Assembly (NCBI GenBank): GCA_029432815.1
Contig: JAROBA010000013.1
Coordinates: 57,560-121,559 of the forward strand
Direction: 5' to 3'
Origin: Pontiellaceae bacterium B1224
Lineage (GTDB): Bacteria; Verrucomicrobiota; Kiritimatiellia; Kiritimatiellales; Pontiellaceae
DNA: 64,000 nt
The notes beneath the pieces are model-generated. The model had not been told where the DNA came from. It made no database searches and saw nothing but the letters and a program-made list of their open reading frames with translations. The translations under genes were made by a program, and so were the position numbers. This document shows, piece by piece, positions 34,329 through 44,988 of the stretch (position 1 is the stretch's first letter; every line of letters begins with the position of its first letter).

Positions 34329-35366
34329 TCAGTTTTGTTGACCGCGTTCGATGCGGCGGTGGGCATCCATCAGTTCACCGGGATTGGTTTGGGCGGCCAG
34401 CAGGGAAAGTTCGCCGCAGAGGACCTGCGCCGCACAGAGGCAGGCGAGGCGTTTGGAATTTTCGCCGGGCTCGCGGTCTTCCGTCAGCCCCATGCGCTGC
34501 ATATTTTCCAATACAAAATCGAGCCCCTTTCCATTGCCGACCGTGCCCATAATCAGATTCGGTAGCGTGACGGAAAAGTAAAGATCCCCTTCCCGCTCTT
34601 CGCAAATGGTGAATCCCTGCGAGCCTTCCACAATGTTGGCGGCGTCCTGCCCCATGGCGAGATAGAAACCAAGCAGCATGTTGGCAAAATGGGCGTTGGC
34701 GCTGCGCGCCCCGCCGGCCAGCAAGGTGCCGATCAGATTTTTACGAATGTTGAGTTGCACCACCTTCTCGGGCGTCGTCTTCAAATAGCGCCGACAGATT
34801 TTTGCGGGAATGGTCAGTTCAGCCACAACGTATTTTCCGCGGCCGAGGATGCCGTTCACGGCCGTCGCCTTTTTGTCGGAGCAATAGTTGCCGGAGATCG
34901 AGCCGTATTTCAGGTTCGGGTAAGTTTCGAGAATATGGTTCATCAGCGCTTCGGCCGCCTGCGTGCACATATTATGGCCGGAGGCATCGCCCGTCGTGAA
35001 TTCAAAACGGATAAAGAGCAGGTTCGCGGCGATCTGGGAATTAATATTGATGAGCCGGGCAAACCGGCTGGTTCCCTCCACCACCTTTCCAAGGGTTGGA
35101 AAATCGGCTTTGATTTTTTCCAATGATTGGAAAGCCTCCGTGGCATCGGGCGCTTCAAAGAGAACCGAACGGGTCATCCGGTCGTCGATGACCGTGCATT
35201 TAATCCCGTCCTCGCACTTCGTCGAAACGCGGGCCCCGCGATTCACCGACGGCCAAAGCGGCGTTTCATAGGTCGCCAGCGGCACCTCAAAATCGCCGTC
35301 GATCGTATTACCCGAAACTTTCAGCGGGCCGACAAACTGCATGGGGATCTGCACAAATTCACTCAT
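34329..35366 (-). CDS. Hydroxymethylglutaryl-CoA reductase
   Basis: A 345-residue enzyme that reduces HMG-CoA to mevalonate. Family motifs are FTTGDASGHNMCTQAAEAL, SGNYCSDKKATAVNG (catalytic Lys region) and AMGQDAANIVEGSQG. These are closer to class I than to class II enzymes, but without the N-terminal membrane anchor. ATG 35366 follows AAGGAACGAG. Two TTCCA-N5-TGGAA palindromes lie within the gene (35087-35101 and 35118-35132), encoding FPTLGK and FQSLEK. It suggests a mevalonate or degradative role; no other mevalonate gene is visible here. Confidence 0.9.
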   Translation of the reverse strand: MSEFVQIPMQFVGPLKVSGNTIDGDFEVPLATYETPLWPSVNRGARVSTKCEDGIKCTVIDDRMTRSVLFEAPDATEAFQSLEKIKADFPTLGKVVEGTSRFARLININSQIAANLLFIRFEFTTGDASGHNMCTQAAEALMNHILETYPNLKYGSISGNYCSDKKATAVNGILGRGKYVVAELTIPAKICRRYLKTTPEKVVQLNIRKNLIGTLLAGGARSANAHFANMLLGFYLAMGQDAANIVEGSQGFTICEEREGDLYFSVTLPNLIMGTVGNGKGLDFVLENMQRMGLTEDREPGENSKRLACLCAAQVLCGELSLLAAQTNPGELMDAHRRIERGQQN

Positions 35367-35414
35367 AGTCTCGTTCCTTGAAAAAATAGAATCTATGTAC
35401 GACACCTCACCGTG

Positions 35415-37121
35415 TCAAATATCCTCTTCATGATCAGCCCTCCACTTACACTGGCTTTCCTTTGAACCGGACCACGAAACACCTTTCAGGTTCCGCTCTT
35501 CTTTAACATTTTCCAGAGGAAGCCATACACGAAAAACACATCCGTGCGGGCTGGCCGGTTTCAGCACCACGCCGCCTCCATGTAATTCCACAAAGGCTTT
35601 TACAAGGCTGAGTCCGAGCCCATTGCCCGGAATGGTACGGCTGTCCCCGCCCCGGTTAAAGCGTTCAAAAACTGATGCCTGATCCGACAGAGGTATGCCC
35701 GGCCCGTTGTCCACCACTTCGAATCCAGCCTGATTTTCATTCTGGTAAAGACGGACCTCCACCCGGCTTCCGGGCGGGGTGAACTTGATGGCATTATCCA
35801 GCAGATTGGAGATCATGCGCTGAATTTTACTCCGCTCCGCTTCCACGAAAACCGACGCTCCCGAAAACGTGTGCTCCAGTGTTATTTGTTTCTCTGAGGC
35901 AAACGCAGAAAATATCTCGATTGATTTTTCCAGTTCGGCGCCCAAATCAATCGCTTCCCGGTGCAATTCCATCACGCCGGTTTCTGCGCGGGCCATATCC
36001 AGAATATCACTCACCAACGGCGTCAGTTGATCGCATTCCGCAATCACCATTCCGGAAATTTCAGCGCGTTCTTCCTCGGAAGCCGTATTCCAATCCATGG
36101 TTTCGACCAACCCCCGTATGCGTGTGATCGGGGTGCGAATGTCGTGGGCAATATTCGCGGTAATCTCCCGCAGTTCCCGCACGAGTTTTTCGATCCGCGA
36201 AGCCATTCCATTAAAGGATTGGCACAACTCTTCCACTTCGGCGCCTGCCCTGCGACTCTGCACCCGCTGCTGCAGATGCCCGGCATCGAACACACGGGCG
36301 GCTTCAGCAACGCGTTTCACCCCTTCCATCGCATGCCGCGAAAGGAGCAATCCCGCAATAAAACTGAACGGCAAAAAGACCACCAGCAAACTCAACAAAA
36401 AGATTCCCCAGCGTCGGAGCTCCTGTATTCCTTCAGAAAAGTCATCCGAGACACACAACATATTTCCATCGTACATTTTTTGAGCAATGAAAATCTTTTT
36501 CATAAATCCAAACGAACGAACTTCTGATTTTATTTCGGGCCCTTGTTGCAGGAACATGGCCCGATCCACAGGCATCGAGCCCTCTGCAGTACCTCCTATA
36601 ATTTCCCCCGCAGGGTCCAGCAATAGCAAACTGATTCCCGAGGCTGAGGCATCGTGAAACGGATTGACGAGAGAAGCTTCCAATGCCTGGAAGATTTCTT
36701 CGACCGATTCCGAATGGGCAACCCACATTTGGCCTCCTTCCGAGATAAGGATTTCCAGCCGTTCTTTTCCGGTGGATGCAATCACTTCATAGCCCAGTCC
36801 ATCGTGCTGACTCTCCCTTTCGATTAGAGCAATTTTGGCCTCGGGGAAATTACGATGGAATGAGGCCTGAAGCTCTGGCGGCCATTGACTTATCGTGATC
36901 TTTTCCAGTTCATTCTCCAGGGTGCTTCCAACATATTTATCCGTTAGAAACACCAGGGTCCGATCCAACTGAACGAATGCATCAGTACGGAGTTCTTGAT
37001 GCACCAGGAACAAACTAATGCCAAAGGTAACCGCAAGCAGCATCAGCGTGAGCCCCATGCTGTAGAGTACGGTTCGGAATCGAAAGGACCGCTTTTTTCT
37101 ATTCCTTGATGGTGAGCGCAT
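35415..37121 (-). CDS. Sensor histidine kinase next to arn locus
   Basis: A 568-residue kinase. TM helices are at about 20-42 and 235-258 around a periplasmic domain of about 190 residues. A HAMP segment follows (SRHAMEGVKRVAEAARVFDA), then the HisKA box (NIAHDIRTPITRIRG) and ATPase motifs (LLDNAIKFT, DNGPGIPLSD, GNGLGLSLV). The start overlaps the response regulator by 23 bases. Being divergent from the heptosyltransferase/arn genes, it resembles PmrB/PhoQ-type control of lipid A modification; this is inferred from position only. Confidence 0.88.
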   Translation of the reverse strand: MRSPSRNRKKRSFRFRTVLYSMGLTLMLLAVTFGISLFLVHQELRTDAFVQLDRTLVFLTDKYVGSTLENELEKITISQWPPELQASFHRNFPEAKIALIERESQHDGLGYEVIASTGKERLEILISEGGQMWVAHSESVEEIFQALEASLVNPFHDASASGISLLLLDPAGEIIGGTAEGSMPVDRAMFLQQGPEIKSEVRSFGFMKKIFIAQKMYDGNMLCVSDDFSEGIQELRRWGIFLLSLLVVFLPFSFIAGLLLSRHAMEGVKRVAEAARVFDAGHLQQRVQSRRAGAEVEELCQSFNGMASRIEKLVRELREITANIAHDIRTPITRIRGLVETMDWNTASEEERAEISGMVIAECDQLTPLVSDILDMARAETGVMELHREAIDLGAELEKSIEIFSAFASEKQITLEHTFSGASVFVEAERSKIQRMISNLLDNAIKFTPPGSRVEVRLYQNENQAGFEVVDNGPGIPLSDQASVFERFNRGGDSRTIPGNGLGLSLVKAFVELHGGGVVLKPASPHGCVFRVWLPLENVKEERNLKGVSWSGSKESQCKWRADHEEDI

Positions 37122-37773
37122 AGCCTGCCCCCCTTATCGTATGAATCAGTTTAGGCTCGTAGGCCCGATCGATTTTTTCCCTCAGCTGACAAATCCGTGC
37201 TTCCACCACATTGGTCTGCGAGCCCGCATTATACTGCCAGACCTGCTGAAGGATCGTATCCTTCGAAACCACACGGTCCACCTGCCGCATGAGATAGACC
37301 AACAGCATATATTCCAAAGGTTGGAGAAAAATTTCATCGTCATCCCGAAAGACCTTGTTCCGCAGAATATCCACGCGCAAGTTGGCCACACAGAGTTCCG
37401 CTGGCGGATGCTGATCGTAGCGGCGTAGACGCGCTTCAACCCGAGCCAGCAGTTCCGCAAAAGAAAACGGTTTCACCAGATAATCATCAGCCCCGGCCTG
37501 CAACCCCAGCACACGATCCTCAACATCACTTTTAGCACTCAGAATTAGAATCGGCGTATTCCGCCGGGCATCCCTAAACAGCTGAATGATCTGCAATCCA
37601 TCCAGCCCGGGCAGCATGAGATCGACAATGAGTAACGAGTGATTTCCGCTAAGTGCCGCTTTCAGCCCATCGTCGCCGCGAAGAGCATGCTCAACGGTGT
37701 AGCCTGCCTGCCGTAACCCCTTGAGCACAAACAAGGCAATTTTTTGATCATCTTCTATCAGCAATATATCCAC
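37099..37773 (-). CDS. OmpR-family response regulator next to arn locus
   Basis: A 224-residue response regulator: acidic pair at Asp 8/Asp 9, phospho-acceptor Asp 51 (IVDLMLPGLDG), Lys in YLVKPFSFAELL, and a C-terminal winged helix ending TIRGAGYALTIKE. The GTG at 37773 has GGGAGG at proper spacing; no ATG fits. It is transcribed away from the glycosyltransferase/arn genes, and the shared 167-base region would be its operator. Confidence 0.9.
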   Translation of the reverse strand: MDILLIEDDQKIALFVLKGLRQAGYTVEHALRGDDGLKAALSGNHSLLIVDLMLPGLDGLQIIQLFRDARRNTPILILSAKSDVEDRVLGLQAGADDYLVKPFSFAELLARVEARLRRYDQHPPAELCVANLRVDILRNKVFRDDDEIFLQPLEYMLLVYLMRQVDRVVSKDTILQQVWQYNAGSQTNVVEARICQLREKIDRAYEPKLIHTIRGAGYALTIKE

Positions 37774-37940
37774 GGACCGGCCTCCCTCTCGACAGGCATA
37801 GTATATACATGTGGTTCCCTGACCAGAGCAATCCACTGAACATGACGAAATGGTTAAGTTCCGGACATTGCTCCTCCGGATTCCCCGACGCTACGTTGCC
37901 TCTCATCACAACAAGGCCACGACGCCTGTGGAGAAAAACC
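37774..37940. promoter_or_regulatory. Divergent promoter region between two-component system and arn operon
   Basis: No gene is supported here. GAGCAAT (about 37826) and ATTGCTC (about 37867) form an interrupted inverted repeat that could be an operator. No CTTAA-type direct repeat of the other regulon is present. Confidence 0.4.
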
Positions 37941-39020
37941 ATGAAAAAGCGTACCAACATTTTAATCATTCGCCTGCGGTCCATCGGGGATATCGTCCTC
38001 ACTTTACCAGCCGTTCATGCCGTACGGGAACACTATCCCGACGCCCATATCACATACCTCACCCGCAGCTCAAACTCTGCCCTGCTCGAAGGCTTCAAAG
38101 ATGTCGATGAGGTGCTCACGCTCGATCAGAACGCAATCAAAAATCCACTGCGTGCTTTGCCGGAACTATTCCGGCTCATTTACCGCCTCCGTGCAGGAAA
38201 ATTTTCATTGGTGGTCGATTTGCAGGGCTATGGAGAAACGGCCTGGTTTTCATGGATTACCGGAGCATCCAAACGATGGAGCACCATTTACAGCCGAGGC
38301 CGAAAATGGGCATACACCCAAAGCATCCCGCGGAATACAAACCTTCATCCCATCGAGCGGGATCTATCCTTACTGCGAACCTGCGGACTGCAAATCCCGG
38401 AATCTGAAAATCAGTTTTTCACCCCTGACTATGCCATCAAGCAAGCCAGAGAATTGTTCAAAAAATTTAATCTGGACCCTGAAAAGCCCAGTTTATATAT
38501 CCAGCCCTTCACCAGTAATACGGAAAAAAACTGGCCCTTCTCAAAATATCTGACAATCGCGGAATCCTGGCGGGACCAAGGCATTCAGGTCCTGTTCGGC
38601 GGCGGGCCGAATGATGCCTCGCATTTAGAGCCGGCCCGGGAAAAAGGTTTCCCCGTGTTCACGAACACCCCCCTGCTGGTCTCCGCCGGGCTGATGCACT
38701 TATCGTCGCTCGTGCTCGGAGGAGATACCGGCATGATTCACCTCGCGTTGGCTCAGAAAAAACGAGTCGTGATGCTTATTAATAATTGTTATCCCGGGCA
38801 GGCCAATTTGTATCAACACGAAGATTGGGTCATCCAGACCGCCGACTCCGACCGCTTTGAACAACTGTCCTTCGAAACCGTAAATGCAAAATGCCACGAG
38901 CTGTTTTACTCGCCCGATGAACGCGTTCATAGCTCCGTTCCCGCCCCGCGCTCGTTCTCACAATCCTTCGCGCGAAGAAACAGCGGCGTCAGTACGCTCG
39001 CAGAACAGCTGGTTTCATAA
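37941..39020 (+). CDS. Glycosyltransferase family 9 (heptosyltransferase-like)
   Basis: A 359-residue GT9-family enzyme that transfers heptose from an ADP-heptose donor to lipopolysaccharide core. The N-terminus has ILIIRLRSIGDIVLTLPAV, and the C-terminal nucleotide-sugar domain has SLYIQPFTSNTEKNWPF and LVLGGDTGMIHLALAQKK. ATG 37941 has GGAG upstream. It precedes the lipid A arabinose genes and so acts in the same envelope pathway. Confidence 0.87.
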   Translation: MKKRTNILIIRLRSIGDIVLTLPAVHAVREHYPDAHITYLTRSSNSALLEGFKDVDEVLTLDQNAIKNPLRALPELFRLIYRLRAGKFSLVVDLQGYGETAWFSWITGASKRWSTIYSRGRKWAYTQSIPRNTNLHPIERDLSLLRTCGLQIPESENQFFTPDYAIKQARELFKKFNLDPEKPSLYIQPFTSNTEKNWPFSKYLTIAESWRDQGIQVLFGGGPNDASHLEPAREKGFPVFTNTPLLVSAGLMHLSSLVLGGDTGMIHLALAQKKRVVMLINNCYPGQANLYQHEDWVIQTADSDRFEQLSFETVNAKCHELFYSPDERVHSSVPAPRSFSQSFARRNSGVSTLAEQLVS

Positions 39021-39030
39021 CGCATATCCG

Positions 39031-39052
39031 AAGATGACCAAATGGTCATCTT
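39031..39052. promoter_or_regulatory. Perfect 10-bp inverted repeat upstream of arnT
   Basis: AAGATGACCA and TGGTCATCTT are separated by AA. It lies in the 75-base gap between the heptosyltransferase and arnT; a possible operator or attenuator hairpin. It lacks a T-run right after it. Confidence 0.6.
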
Positions 39053-39095
39053 TATGCCGTTGGAAAGAAAACCTCCGGGGAGCACGTTCCAATCT

Positions 39096-40790
39096 ATGCA
39101 GATCAAACGGTTCACAAAAAAATATGCAGGCGCCGGACTTCTCCTCCTGTTCTCTATCATTTACCTGCTTCCGCTCAACCTGCGTCAACTGAGTATTCCC
39201 GATGAAATGCGCTACGGCGAGATTGCCCGCGAAATGCTGGCCACGGGCGATTTCATCACCCCCCGGCTCAACGATTTGCGCTATTTTGAAAAGCCCGCCG
39301 GCGGGCATATCCTGAATGCCGCCGCCATGGCCGTTTTCGGCAAAACCAATTTCGGGGTACGTTTTATGTCGGCCTTTGCCACCGGCCTCGGTGCACTGGC
39401 GCTGTTGCTACTCCTGAAAAAAGAGCGCGATTCAGAAACGGCCGTCCTCGCGGCTTTTATTCTGCTGACCTGCATCATGGTGATGGGGCTCGGCACCTTC
39501 AGCCTGCTCGATGCCATGGTCACCGGCTTCATTACCTTAACCCTCTGTTGCCTCTACCCGGCCACCCTTACCACCGGGAGGAAGCAAATCGGATGGCTGG
39601 CGCTGGCGGGCGTTTTTGCCGGCGGCGCTTTTCTGGTTAAAGGATTTGTGGCGCTGGCCGTACCGGTCATTGTGATTGCCCCCTATCTGCTGATCCGGAA
39701 AGAATGGATACGGCTGTTCACCCTCCCCTGGATTCCGTTGGTTGCCGCGTTGCTGATTGCGCTGCCCTGGTGCATTGCCGTGCACCTGCGCGAGCCGGAC
39801 TACTGGCACTATTTTTTCTGGGAGGAACACATCAATCGCTTTTTCTCCTCGGCGGATGCACAGCACAAAAATCCGTTCTGGTATTATATTCCCGTTTTTA
39901 GTGGCGGCGCCATGCCCTGGATTCTGATGGCTCCGTTTCCAATGGTTGGAATGCTGAAAAAACGCATCAAAGAACCGCTCATTCAATTCGGTCTATGCTG
40001 GCTGATCGTGCCGTTCCTTTTCTTTTCGGTCTCATCCGGAAAACTGGCCACCTACATCCTGCCCTGCTTCGTTCCGTTTGCATTGTTGCTCGCGATGGCC
40101 CTCAAAGATTTCATGGACGAAAAACGCGCAATTCGCCCCATCCAAATCGGCCTGATTATATTCACCGCCGTCATTGCCATCGGCGTAGTGGCCCTTCCAA
40201 TCGTTGGAATATTGGAAGACCTTCAGAAACTCCCGTTGATGGATGATCAATTCTGGCTCAAGTTTACAATGCTCCTGATTTCGGTGATTGTTGCCCTTGG
40301 CCTGATGATCTCCGCCCTTCGAACGAAACTCATCGAGAAAAAAATCATTCTGCTGGGCTGCTCCGTTGCTTTGGTCTTTTCCGCAGGATCGGCCTGTCTT
40401 CCAGCAGAAGTTTCTTCATCCCTCAGCATTCAGAAACATCTGGAATCGCAACGGGACTGGGTGGAAGACGATACGATCATTATCGGCGACCCCAAGACGG
40501 TTCATGCGCTATGTTATGTGTATCAGCACGCAAATATTTATCTCACCCGCGGCTCCGGCGAACTGACCTATGGCATTACTTATCCGGATTCCAAGCACCG
40601 GTATCTGGATAGCGATCAAATCAGCACCCTGATTGCTGAGCGCGGAGACAAACGGGTCATCCTGGCGATCCGGGCCAAACCGGACGACGCCTTTCGAACT
40701 GACTATCTCAAACCCGATTACCAGCAGCAGTGGCTGAAGATCTGGTTTGCCGTTTATGAACCCCTTCAAGCAGCGAACCCCGCGGAGTAA
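39096..40790 (+). CDS. arnT: Lipid A L-Ara4N transferase (ArnT-like, GT83/GT39)
   Basis: A 564-residue polytopic membrane glycosyltransferase that moves 4-amino-4-deoxy-L-arabinose from undecaprenyl phosphate to lipid A on the periplasmic side. The N-terminal signature [20 protein letters not shown] has the Asp-Glu of the catalytic loop, and [20 protein letters not shown] follows as in ArnT. About a dozen TM helices precede a C-terminal periplasmic domain ([20 protein letters not shown]). A start at 39042 is possible but falls in an inverted repeat; 39096 is preferred. Two TTCCA palindromes lie in the gene. Next gene is arnB. Confidence 0.86.
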   Translation: MQIKRFTKKYAGAGLLLLFSIIYLLPLNLRQLSIPDEMRYGEIAREMLATGDFITPRLNDLRYFEKPAGGHILNAAAMAVFGKTNFGVRFMSAFATGLGALALLLLLKKERDSETAVLAAFILLTCIMVMGLGTFSLLDAMVTGFITLTLCCLYPATLTTGRKQIGWLALAGVFAGGAFLVKGFVALAVPVIVIAPYLLIRKEWIRLFTLPWIPLVAALLIALPWCIAVHLREPDYWHYFFWEEHINRFFSSADAQHKNPFWYYIPVFSGGAMPWILMAPFPMVGMLKKRIKEPLIQFGLCWLIVPFLFFSVSSGKLATYILPCFVPFALLLAMALKDFMDEKRAIRPIQIGLIIFTAVIAIGVVALPIVGILEDLQKLPLMDDQFWLKFTMLLISVIVALGLMISALRTKLIEKKIILLGCSVALVFSAGSACLPAEVSSSLSIQKHLESQRDWVEDDTIIIGDPKTVHALCYVYQHANIYLTRGSGELTYGITYPDSKHRYLDSDQISTLIAERGDKRVILAIRAKPDDAFRTDYLKPDYQQQWLKIWFAVYEPLQAANPAE

Positions 40791-40794
40791 ATTG

Positions 40795-41949
40795 ATGAGA
40801 ACGACCTTTCTTCCTTTTTCCAGCCCATCCATTTCCGAAGAGGAAATTGCCGCCGTTGGCGATGTCCTGCGCTCCGGCTGGATTACCACCGGCCCCAACT
40901 GCGGAGCCTTCGAAACGGAATTCGCCGCCTATTGCGGTGCCGCGGACGCCATCGCCGTTTCCTCAGCCACCGGCGGAATGCACTGCGTTCTCCAGGCCTT
41001 GGAAATCGGCCCCGGCGATGAAGTGATCACCCCTTCCATGACCTGGGTTTCCACCGCAAACCTGATCTGCCTGTTGGGTGCCACACCCATTTTTGCGGAC
41101 GTCGACCGCGAAACGCTCATGGTTACCCGCGAAACGATCGAGCCGTTGATTACTGAAAAAACCAAGGCCTTCATTCCGGTGCATTATGCCGGCGCGGCCG
41201 CTGATATGGATCCGATTCGTGCGCTGGCCGCCGAACGGAATATTGCGCTCATCGAAGATGCGGCCCATGCCGCCGGAACGGAATACAAAGGCGAGCGCAT
41301 TGGTAAAAAAGGCACCTGCATTTTTTCCTTCCACCCGATTAAAAATATGACCACCGGCGAAGGGGGCATGGTTTGCTCCGACGATCCCGAACTGCTGGCC
41401 CGCGTTAAATCGCTCAAGTTTCACGGGCTCGGCGTGGATGCCTTCGATCGCCAGACACAGGGACGCACTCCGCAGGCGCAAGTGATTCATCCGGGCTACA
41501 AATACAACCTCACCGACATTTCCGCCGTGCTCGGCCGCGGTCAGCTGGCCCGGCTGAACGGCTTCAACCAACGGCGCGCGGAGCTCGCCATGCTCTACCG
41601 GGAAAAGCTGGCCGACACCCCCGAGGTGCTGCCGCTCGGCATCCCGGATTACCAACACCTGCACGCATGGCACCTGTTCATCGTCCGTCTCGACATCTAC
41701 AAGGCCGGAATGGAACGCGATGCCTTCATGGCCGCGCTCAAGGAGCAGAACATTGGAACCGGCCTGCACTTCCGCGCCGTCCACTTGCAGAAATACTACA
41801 CTGAAACCTTCGGGTGCCACCCCGGTATACTGCCGGAAACGGAATGGAATTCCGACCGCATCTGTTCCCTGCCGCTCTGTCCGTCTATGCAGGACTCGGA
41901 TGTGGATGACGTCGTGGCTGCCATCAAAACCGTACTGAAAAAAGGCTGA
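40795..41949 (+). CDS. arnB: UDP-L-Ara4O aminotransferase
   Basis: A 384-residue PLP enzyme of the DegT/DnrJ/EryC1/StrS family that aminates UDP-4-keto-arabinose. It begins [20 protein letters not shown] and [14 protein letters not shown], and carries [24 protein letters not shown] and the PLP lysine in [14 protein letters not shown]. These agree closely with ArnB. ATG 40795 is four bases after the arnT stop with GGAG upstream; the frame is open further upstream inside arnT. Confidence 0.93.
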   Translation: MRTTFLPFSSPSISEEEIAAVGDVLRSGWITTGPNCGAFETEFAAYCGAADAIAVSSATGGMHCVLQALEIGPGDEVITPSMTWVSTANLICLLGATPIFADVDRETLMVTRETIEPLITEKTKAFIPVHYAGAAADMDPIRALAAERNIALIEDAAHAAGTEYKGERIGKKGTCIFSFHPIKNMTTGEGGMVCSDDPELLARVKSLKFHGLGVDAFDRQTQGRTPQAQVIHPGYKYNLTDISAVLGRGQLARLNGFNQRRAELAMLYREKLADTPEVLPLGIPDYQHLHAWHLFIVRLDIYKAGMERDAFMAALKEQNIGTGLHFRAVHLQKYYTETFGCHPGILPETEWNSDRICSLPLCPSMQDSDVDDVVAAIKTVLKKG

Positions 41950-41952
41950 CCC

Positions 41953-42900
41953 ATGAAAGCATCCATCGTCATCCCCGTCTACAACGAGCAGGAAAACCTG
42001 CCCGAACTGATCCGCCGCACCATCATCGCGTGCGACGACATGTATATTCCCTATGAAATCATTCTGGTCGATGACGGAAGCCGCGATGACTCCGCCCTGA
42101 TGATTAGCGAAGCCGCCGAAACATTCGGAGGCAAAGTGGTGGGCGTGCTGCTCAACCGCAACTATGGCCAGCATGCCGCCGTCATGGCCGGCTTCGCCCA
42201 GGCCCAGGGAGAGTTGATCATCACCCTGGATGCCGACCTGCAGAATCCGCCGGAAGAAATCCCCAACGTCGTCAAAAAGATGCTGGAAGGCTACGATGTG
42301 GTCGGTACCGTCCGGCAAAAACGGCAGGACTCCTTTTTTCGCACCCTCCCGTCCCGCATGGTTAATCGGGTGGTGCAGAAAACCACCGGCGTGCTGATGC
42401 ACGACTACGGATGCATGCTTCGCGGCTACACCCGTGAAATCGTGGAAACCATGCTCCAGTGCCGCGAACGCAGCACCTTTATTCCGGTGTTGGCCAATAC
42501 CTTTGCCCACACCGTCACCGAGATTCCGGTTGGGCATAATGAACGCATGGACGGTAATTCGAAATACAGCTTCTGGAAACTGATCAATCTTCAATTCGAT
42601 CTGCTGACGAGCATCACCACCTTTCCATTGCGTGTGCTGAGTGTCATCGGCGGAATCATTTCGGCCTTCGGGATTGGACTGGGATTGTTGCTTCTGGTGC
42701 TGCGCCTCATCCATGGCCCCGCCTGGGCGGCAGAAGGTGTATTCACCCTCTTTGCCATCCTTTTCGTTTTTGTCGGCGCACAGTTCATTGGACTCGGCCT
42801 GCTCGGCGAATACATCGGCCGCATCTACCACGATGTCCGCGACCGGCCCCGCTATTTTGTCCGCACCGTTGTCAACCCTCTTAATAGGAGAACACCATGA
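41953..42900 (+). CDS. arnC: Undecaprenyl-phosphate 4-deoxy-4-formamido-L-arabinose transferase
   Basis: A 315-residue GT2 glycosyltransferase with two C-terminal TM helices. N-terminal [29 protein letters not shown] and [14 protein letters not shown] (metal-binding DxD region) define the catalytic domain. The TM segments (about 235-255 and 270-292) anchor it in the inner membrane. It overlaps arnA by four bases and follows arnB by three, so it belongs to the operon. Confidence 0.92.
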   Translation: MKASIVIPVYNEQENLPELIRRTIIACDDMYIPYEIILVDDGSRDDSALMISEAAETFGGKVVGVLLNRNYGQHAAVMAGFAQAQGELIITLDADLQNPPEEIPNVVKKMLEGYDVVGTVRQKRQDSFFRTLPSRMVNRVVQKTTGVLMHDYGCMLRGYTREIVETMLQCRERSTFIPVLANTFAHTVTEIPVGHNERMDGNSKYSFWKLINLQFDLLTSITTFPLRVLSVIGGIISAFGIGLGLLLLVLRLIHGPAWAAEGVFTLFAILFVFVGAQFIGLGLLGEYIGRIYHDVRDRPRYFVRTVVNPLNRRTP

Positions 42901-44900
42901 AAACTGTTGTACTGGCTTACCATTCAATCGGGTGCGTAGGCATCGAAGCCCTACTGGCCAACGGCTATGAGATTTCCGCCATTTTTACGCATACCGACAA
43001 CCCTGTGGAAAACATCTGGTTCGACTCTGTTACAGAACTGGCAGCCGTAAATGGCATCCCGGTTTATGCGCCGGAAGACATAAACCATGCCGTCTGGGAA
43101 AAGCGTATTCGCGCCATCGAGCCCGACATCATATTTTCGTTCTACTATCGCAACATGGTCAAAGCTCCAATCCTTGGAATTCCAAAGCACGGATGCATCA
43201 ACCTGCACGGCTCTCTGTTGCCGGCCTACCGCGGCCGCTGCCCGGTCAACTGGGCAATCGTCAACGGCGAAACCGAAACCGGCGTCACCCTCCACTACAT
43301 GACCCCGAAAGCCGACGATGGCGATATCATCGCGCAGCGTGAAATTGAAGTTTCCTACGAAGACTCGGCAAAATCGCTGTTCAAGAAAACGATTGCTGAA
43401 GCCAAAACGTTGTTAGCCGAAACCCTGCCGCTGATCAAAAACGGCACCGCACCGCGCACTGCGCAGGATGCAGCCAAAGCCTCCTATTATGGTGGACGCA
43501 AACCGGCCGATGGCGAAATTGACTGGAACCAGGATGCAGAAACCATTCGTAATCTGATCCGCGCAGTGACCAAGCCCTATCCCGGCGCATTCACCTTTAT
43601 TGGCGATCGCAAATGTCTGATCTGGCAGGTTTCCACCGATGCCGTCAAATCGGACAAAGCACAGGGCACCATTCTTTCCATTACACCGCTCACTGTAGCC
43701 TGCGGCTCCGGCAGTGTGATTATTGAATCCGCCCAGCTCGAAGCCGGCGTTATGTGCTCCGGAGCTCAGTTTGCACAGGATGCGCTCCTGCAGTCCAACA
43801 TGAAGTTCGGCCCGAATCTGTCCGCTAAATTCGAAGCCGATCGCAAAAAGAGCATTCTGATTCTTGGCGTGAATGGCTTCATCGGCAGTCACATCAGCGA
43901 TAAATTATGTGCCAGTGGAAAATATGAAGTCTACGGACTCGACCTGCGCAACACCTACATCGAACATCTGATGGATCATCCGAACTTTCACTTCCGTGAA
44001 GGCGACGTGACGATCCACAACGAATGGATTGAATACCACATCCGCAAGTGCGACATCGTCCTTCCGCTCGTCGCCATCGCCACGCCGATCGAATACACCC
44101 GCAATCCGCTCAAGGTGTTCGAACTCGACTTCGAGGAAAACCTGCGCATCGTCCGCAGCTGCGTGAAATACAAGAAACGCATCCTCTTCCCCTCCACCTC
44201 GGAAGTCTACGGCATGTGCCCGGATGAAAACTTCGACGAAGAATCCTCCCCACTCGTCACCGGACCGATCAAAAACCAGCGCTGGATTTATTCCTGCGCC
44301 AAACAGATGCTCGACCGCGTCATCTGGGCCTACGGCTCCCGCGGCGAACTGCAGTTCACGCTGTTCCGTCCGTTCAACTGGATCGGCCCGCGCCTGGATT
44401 CGCTCAAGTCTGCGCGTGTAGGCTCCTCCCGCGCCATCACCCAGCTGATTCTGAACCTCTGTCAGGGCTCGCCTATTCAATTGGTCGACGGCGGCGAACA
44501 GAAGCGCGCCTTCGTGGATTATGAAGATGCGATCGAAGCGCTCTACCGAATCATCGAAAATAAAGATAACCTGTGCGACAGCCAGATCATCAATATCGGC
44601 TATCCCGAAAATGAAGCCAGTGTTCGAGAACTGGCCGACATGCTGGTTAAACGGTTTGATGCGCATCCGCTTCGCGACAAGTTTCCGCCGTTCGCCGGCT
44701 GCGTTGAAGTTGAAAGCGGCACGTTCTACGGCAAGGGCTATCAGGATATGCAGCGCCGGGTTCCGAGCATTAAGAATGCGAAGAAATATATCGACTGGGA
44801 ACCGGGCATCTCGTTCGAGGAATCCATCGATAAGACGCTCGATTTCTTCCTGCAGCAGGCGGTTGATTCCAACCTCTTCGCCGACGAAGGCGAACTTTGA
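42897..44900 (+). CDS. arnA: Bifunctional UDP-Ara4N formyltransferase / UDP-glucuronate decarboxylase
   Basis: A 667-residue two-domain enzyme. The N-terminal formyltransferase has Asn 102, His 104 and Asp 140 in NLHGSLLP and TPKADDGDI, at the same numbers as in E. coli ArnA. The C-terminal NAD domain (from about residue 315) starts [13 protein letters not shown] and includes STSEVYGMC and [10 protein letters not shown] with the Tyr-x3-Lys pair. It makes UDP-4-keto-arabinose and formylates UDP-L-Ara4N. The start overlaps arnC. Confidence 0.95.
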   Translation: MKTVVLAYHSIGCVGIEALLANGYEISAIFTHTDNPVENIWFDSVTELAAVNGIPVYAPEDINHAVWEKRIRAIEPDIIFSFYYRNMVKAPILGIPKHGCINLHGSLLPAYRGRCPVNWAIVNGETETGVTLHYMTPKADDGDIIAQREIEVSYEDSAKSLFKKTIAEAKTLLAETLPLIKNGTAPRTAQDAAKASYYGGRKPADGEIDWNQDAETIRNLIRAVTKPYPGAFTFIGDRKCLIWQVSTDAVKSDKAQGTILSITPLTVACGSGSVIIESAQLEAGVMCSGAQFAQDALLQSNMKFGPNLSAKFEADRKKSILILGVNGFIGSHISDKLCASGKYEVYGLDLRNTYIEHLMDHPNFHFREGDVTIHNEWIEYHIRKCDIVLPLVAIATPIEYTRNPLKVFELDFEENLRIVRSCVKYKKRILFPSTSEVYGMCPDENFDEESSPLVTGPIKNQRWIYSCAKQMLDRVIWAYGSRGELQFTLFRPFNWIGPRLDSLKSARVGSSRAITQLILNLCQGSPIQLVDGGEQKRAFVDYEDAIEALYRIIENKDNLCDSQIINIGYPENEASVRELADMLVKRFDAHPLRDKFPPFAGCVEVESGTFYGKGYQDMQRRVPSIKNAKKYIDWEPGISFEESIDKTLDFFLQQAVDSNLFADEGEL

Positions 44901-44988
44901 AAGATGAGGGATGAACTATGAAAGATGAACGCGTCGCAGACCCGATTTCATACTTCATTTTTCATCGTTCATACCTGAGTCTATTCAT
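44901..44988. repeat. Intergenic imperfect inverted repeat between arnA and arnD
   Basis: Words such as gatgaactatgaaagatgaa and ttcatacttcatttttcatc face each other around a short GC-rich middle, giving a long imperfect hairpin. It resembles the type of word repeat also seen between pflB and pflA. Confidence 0.5.

Noticed and set aside
40963..42927. Minus-strand frame of 654 codons over arnB and arnC
   Set aside because: It is antisense to two clearly recognised enzymes and has no family motifs; long antisense frames are common in GC-rich genes.
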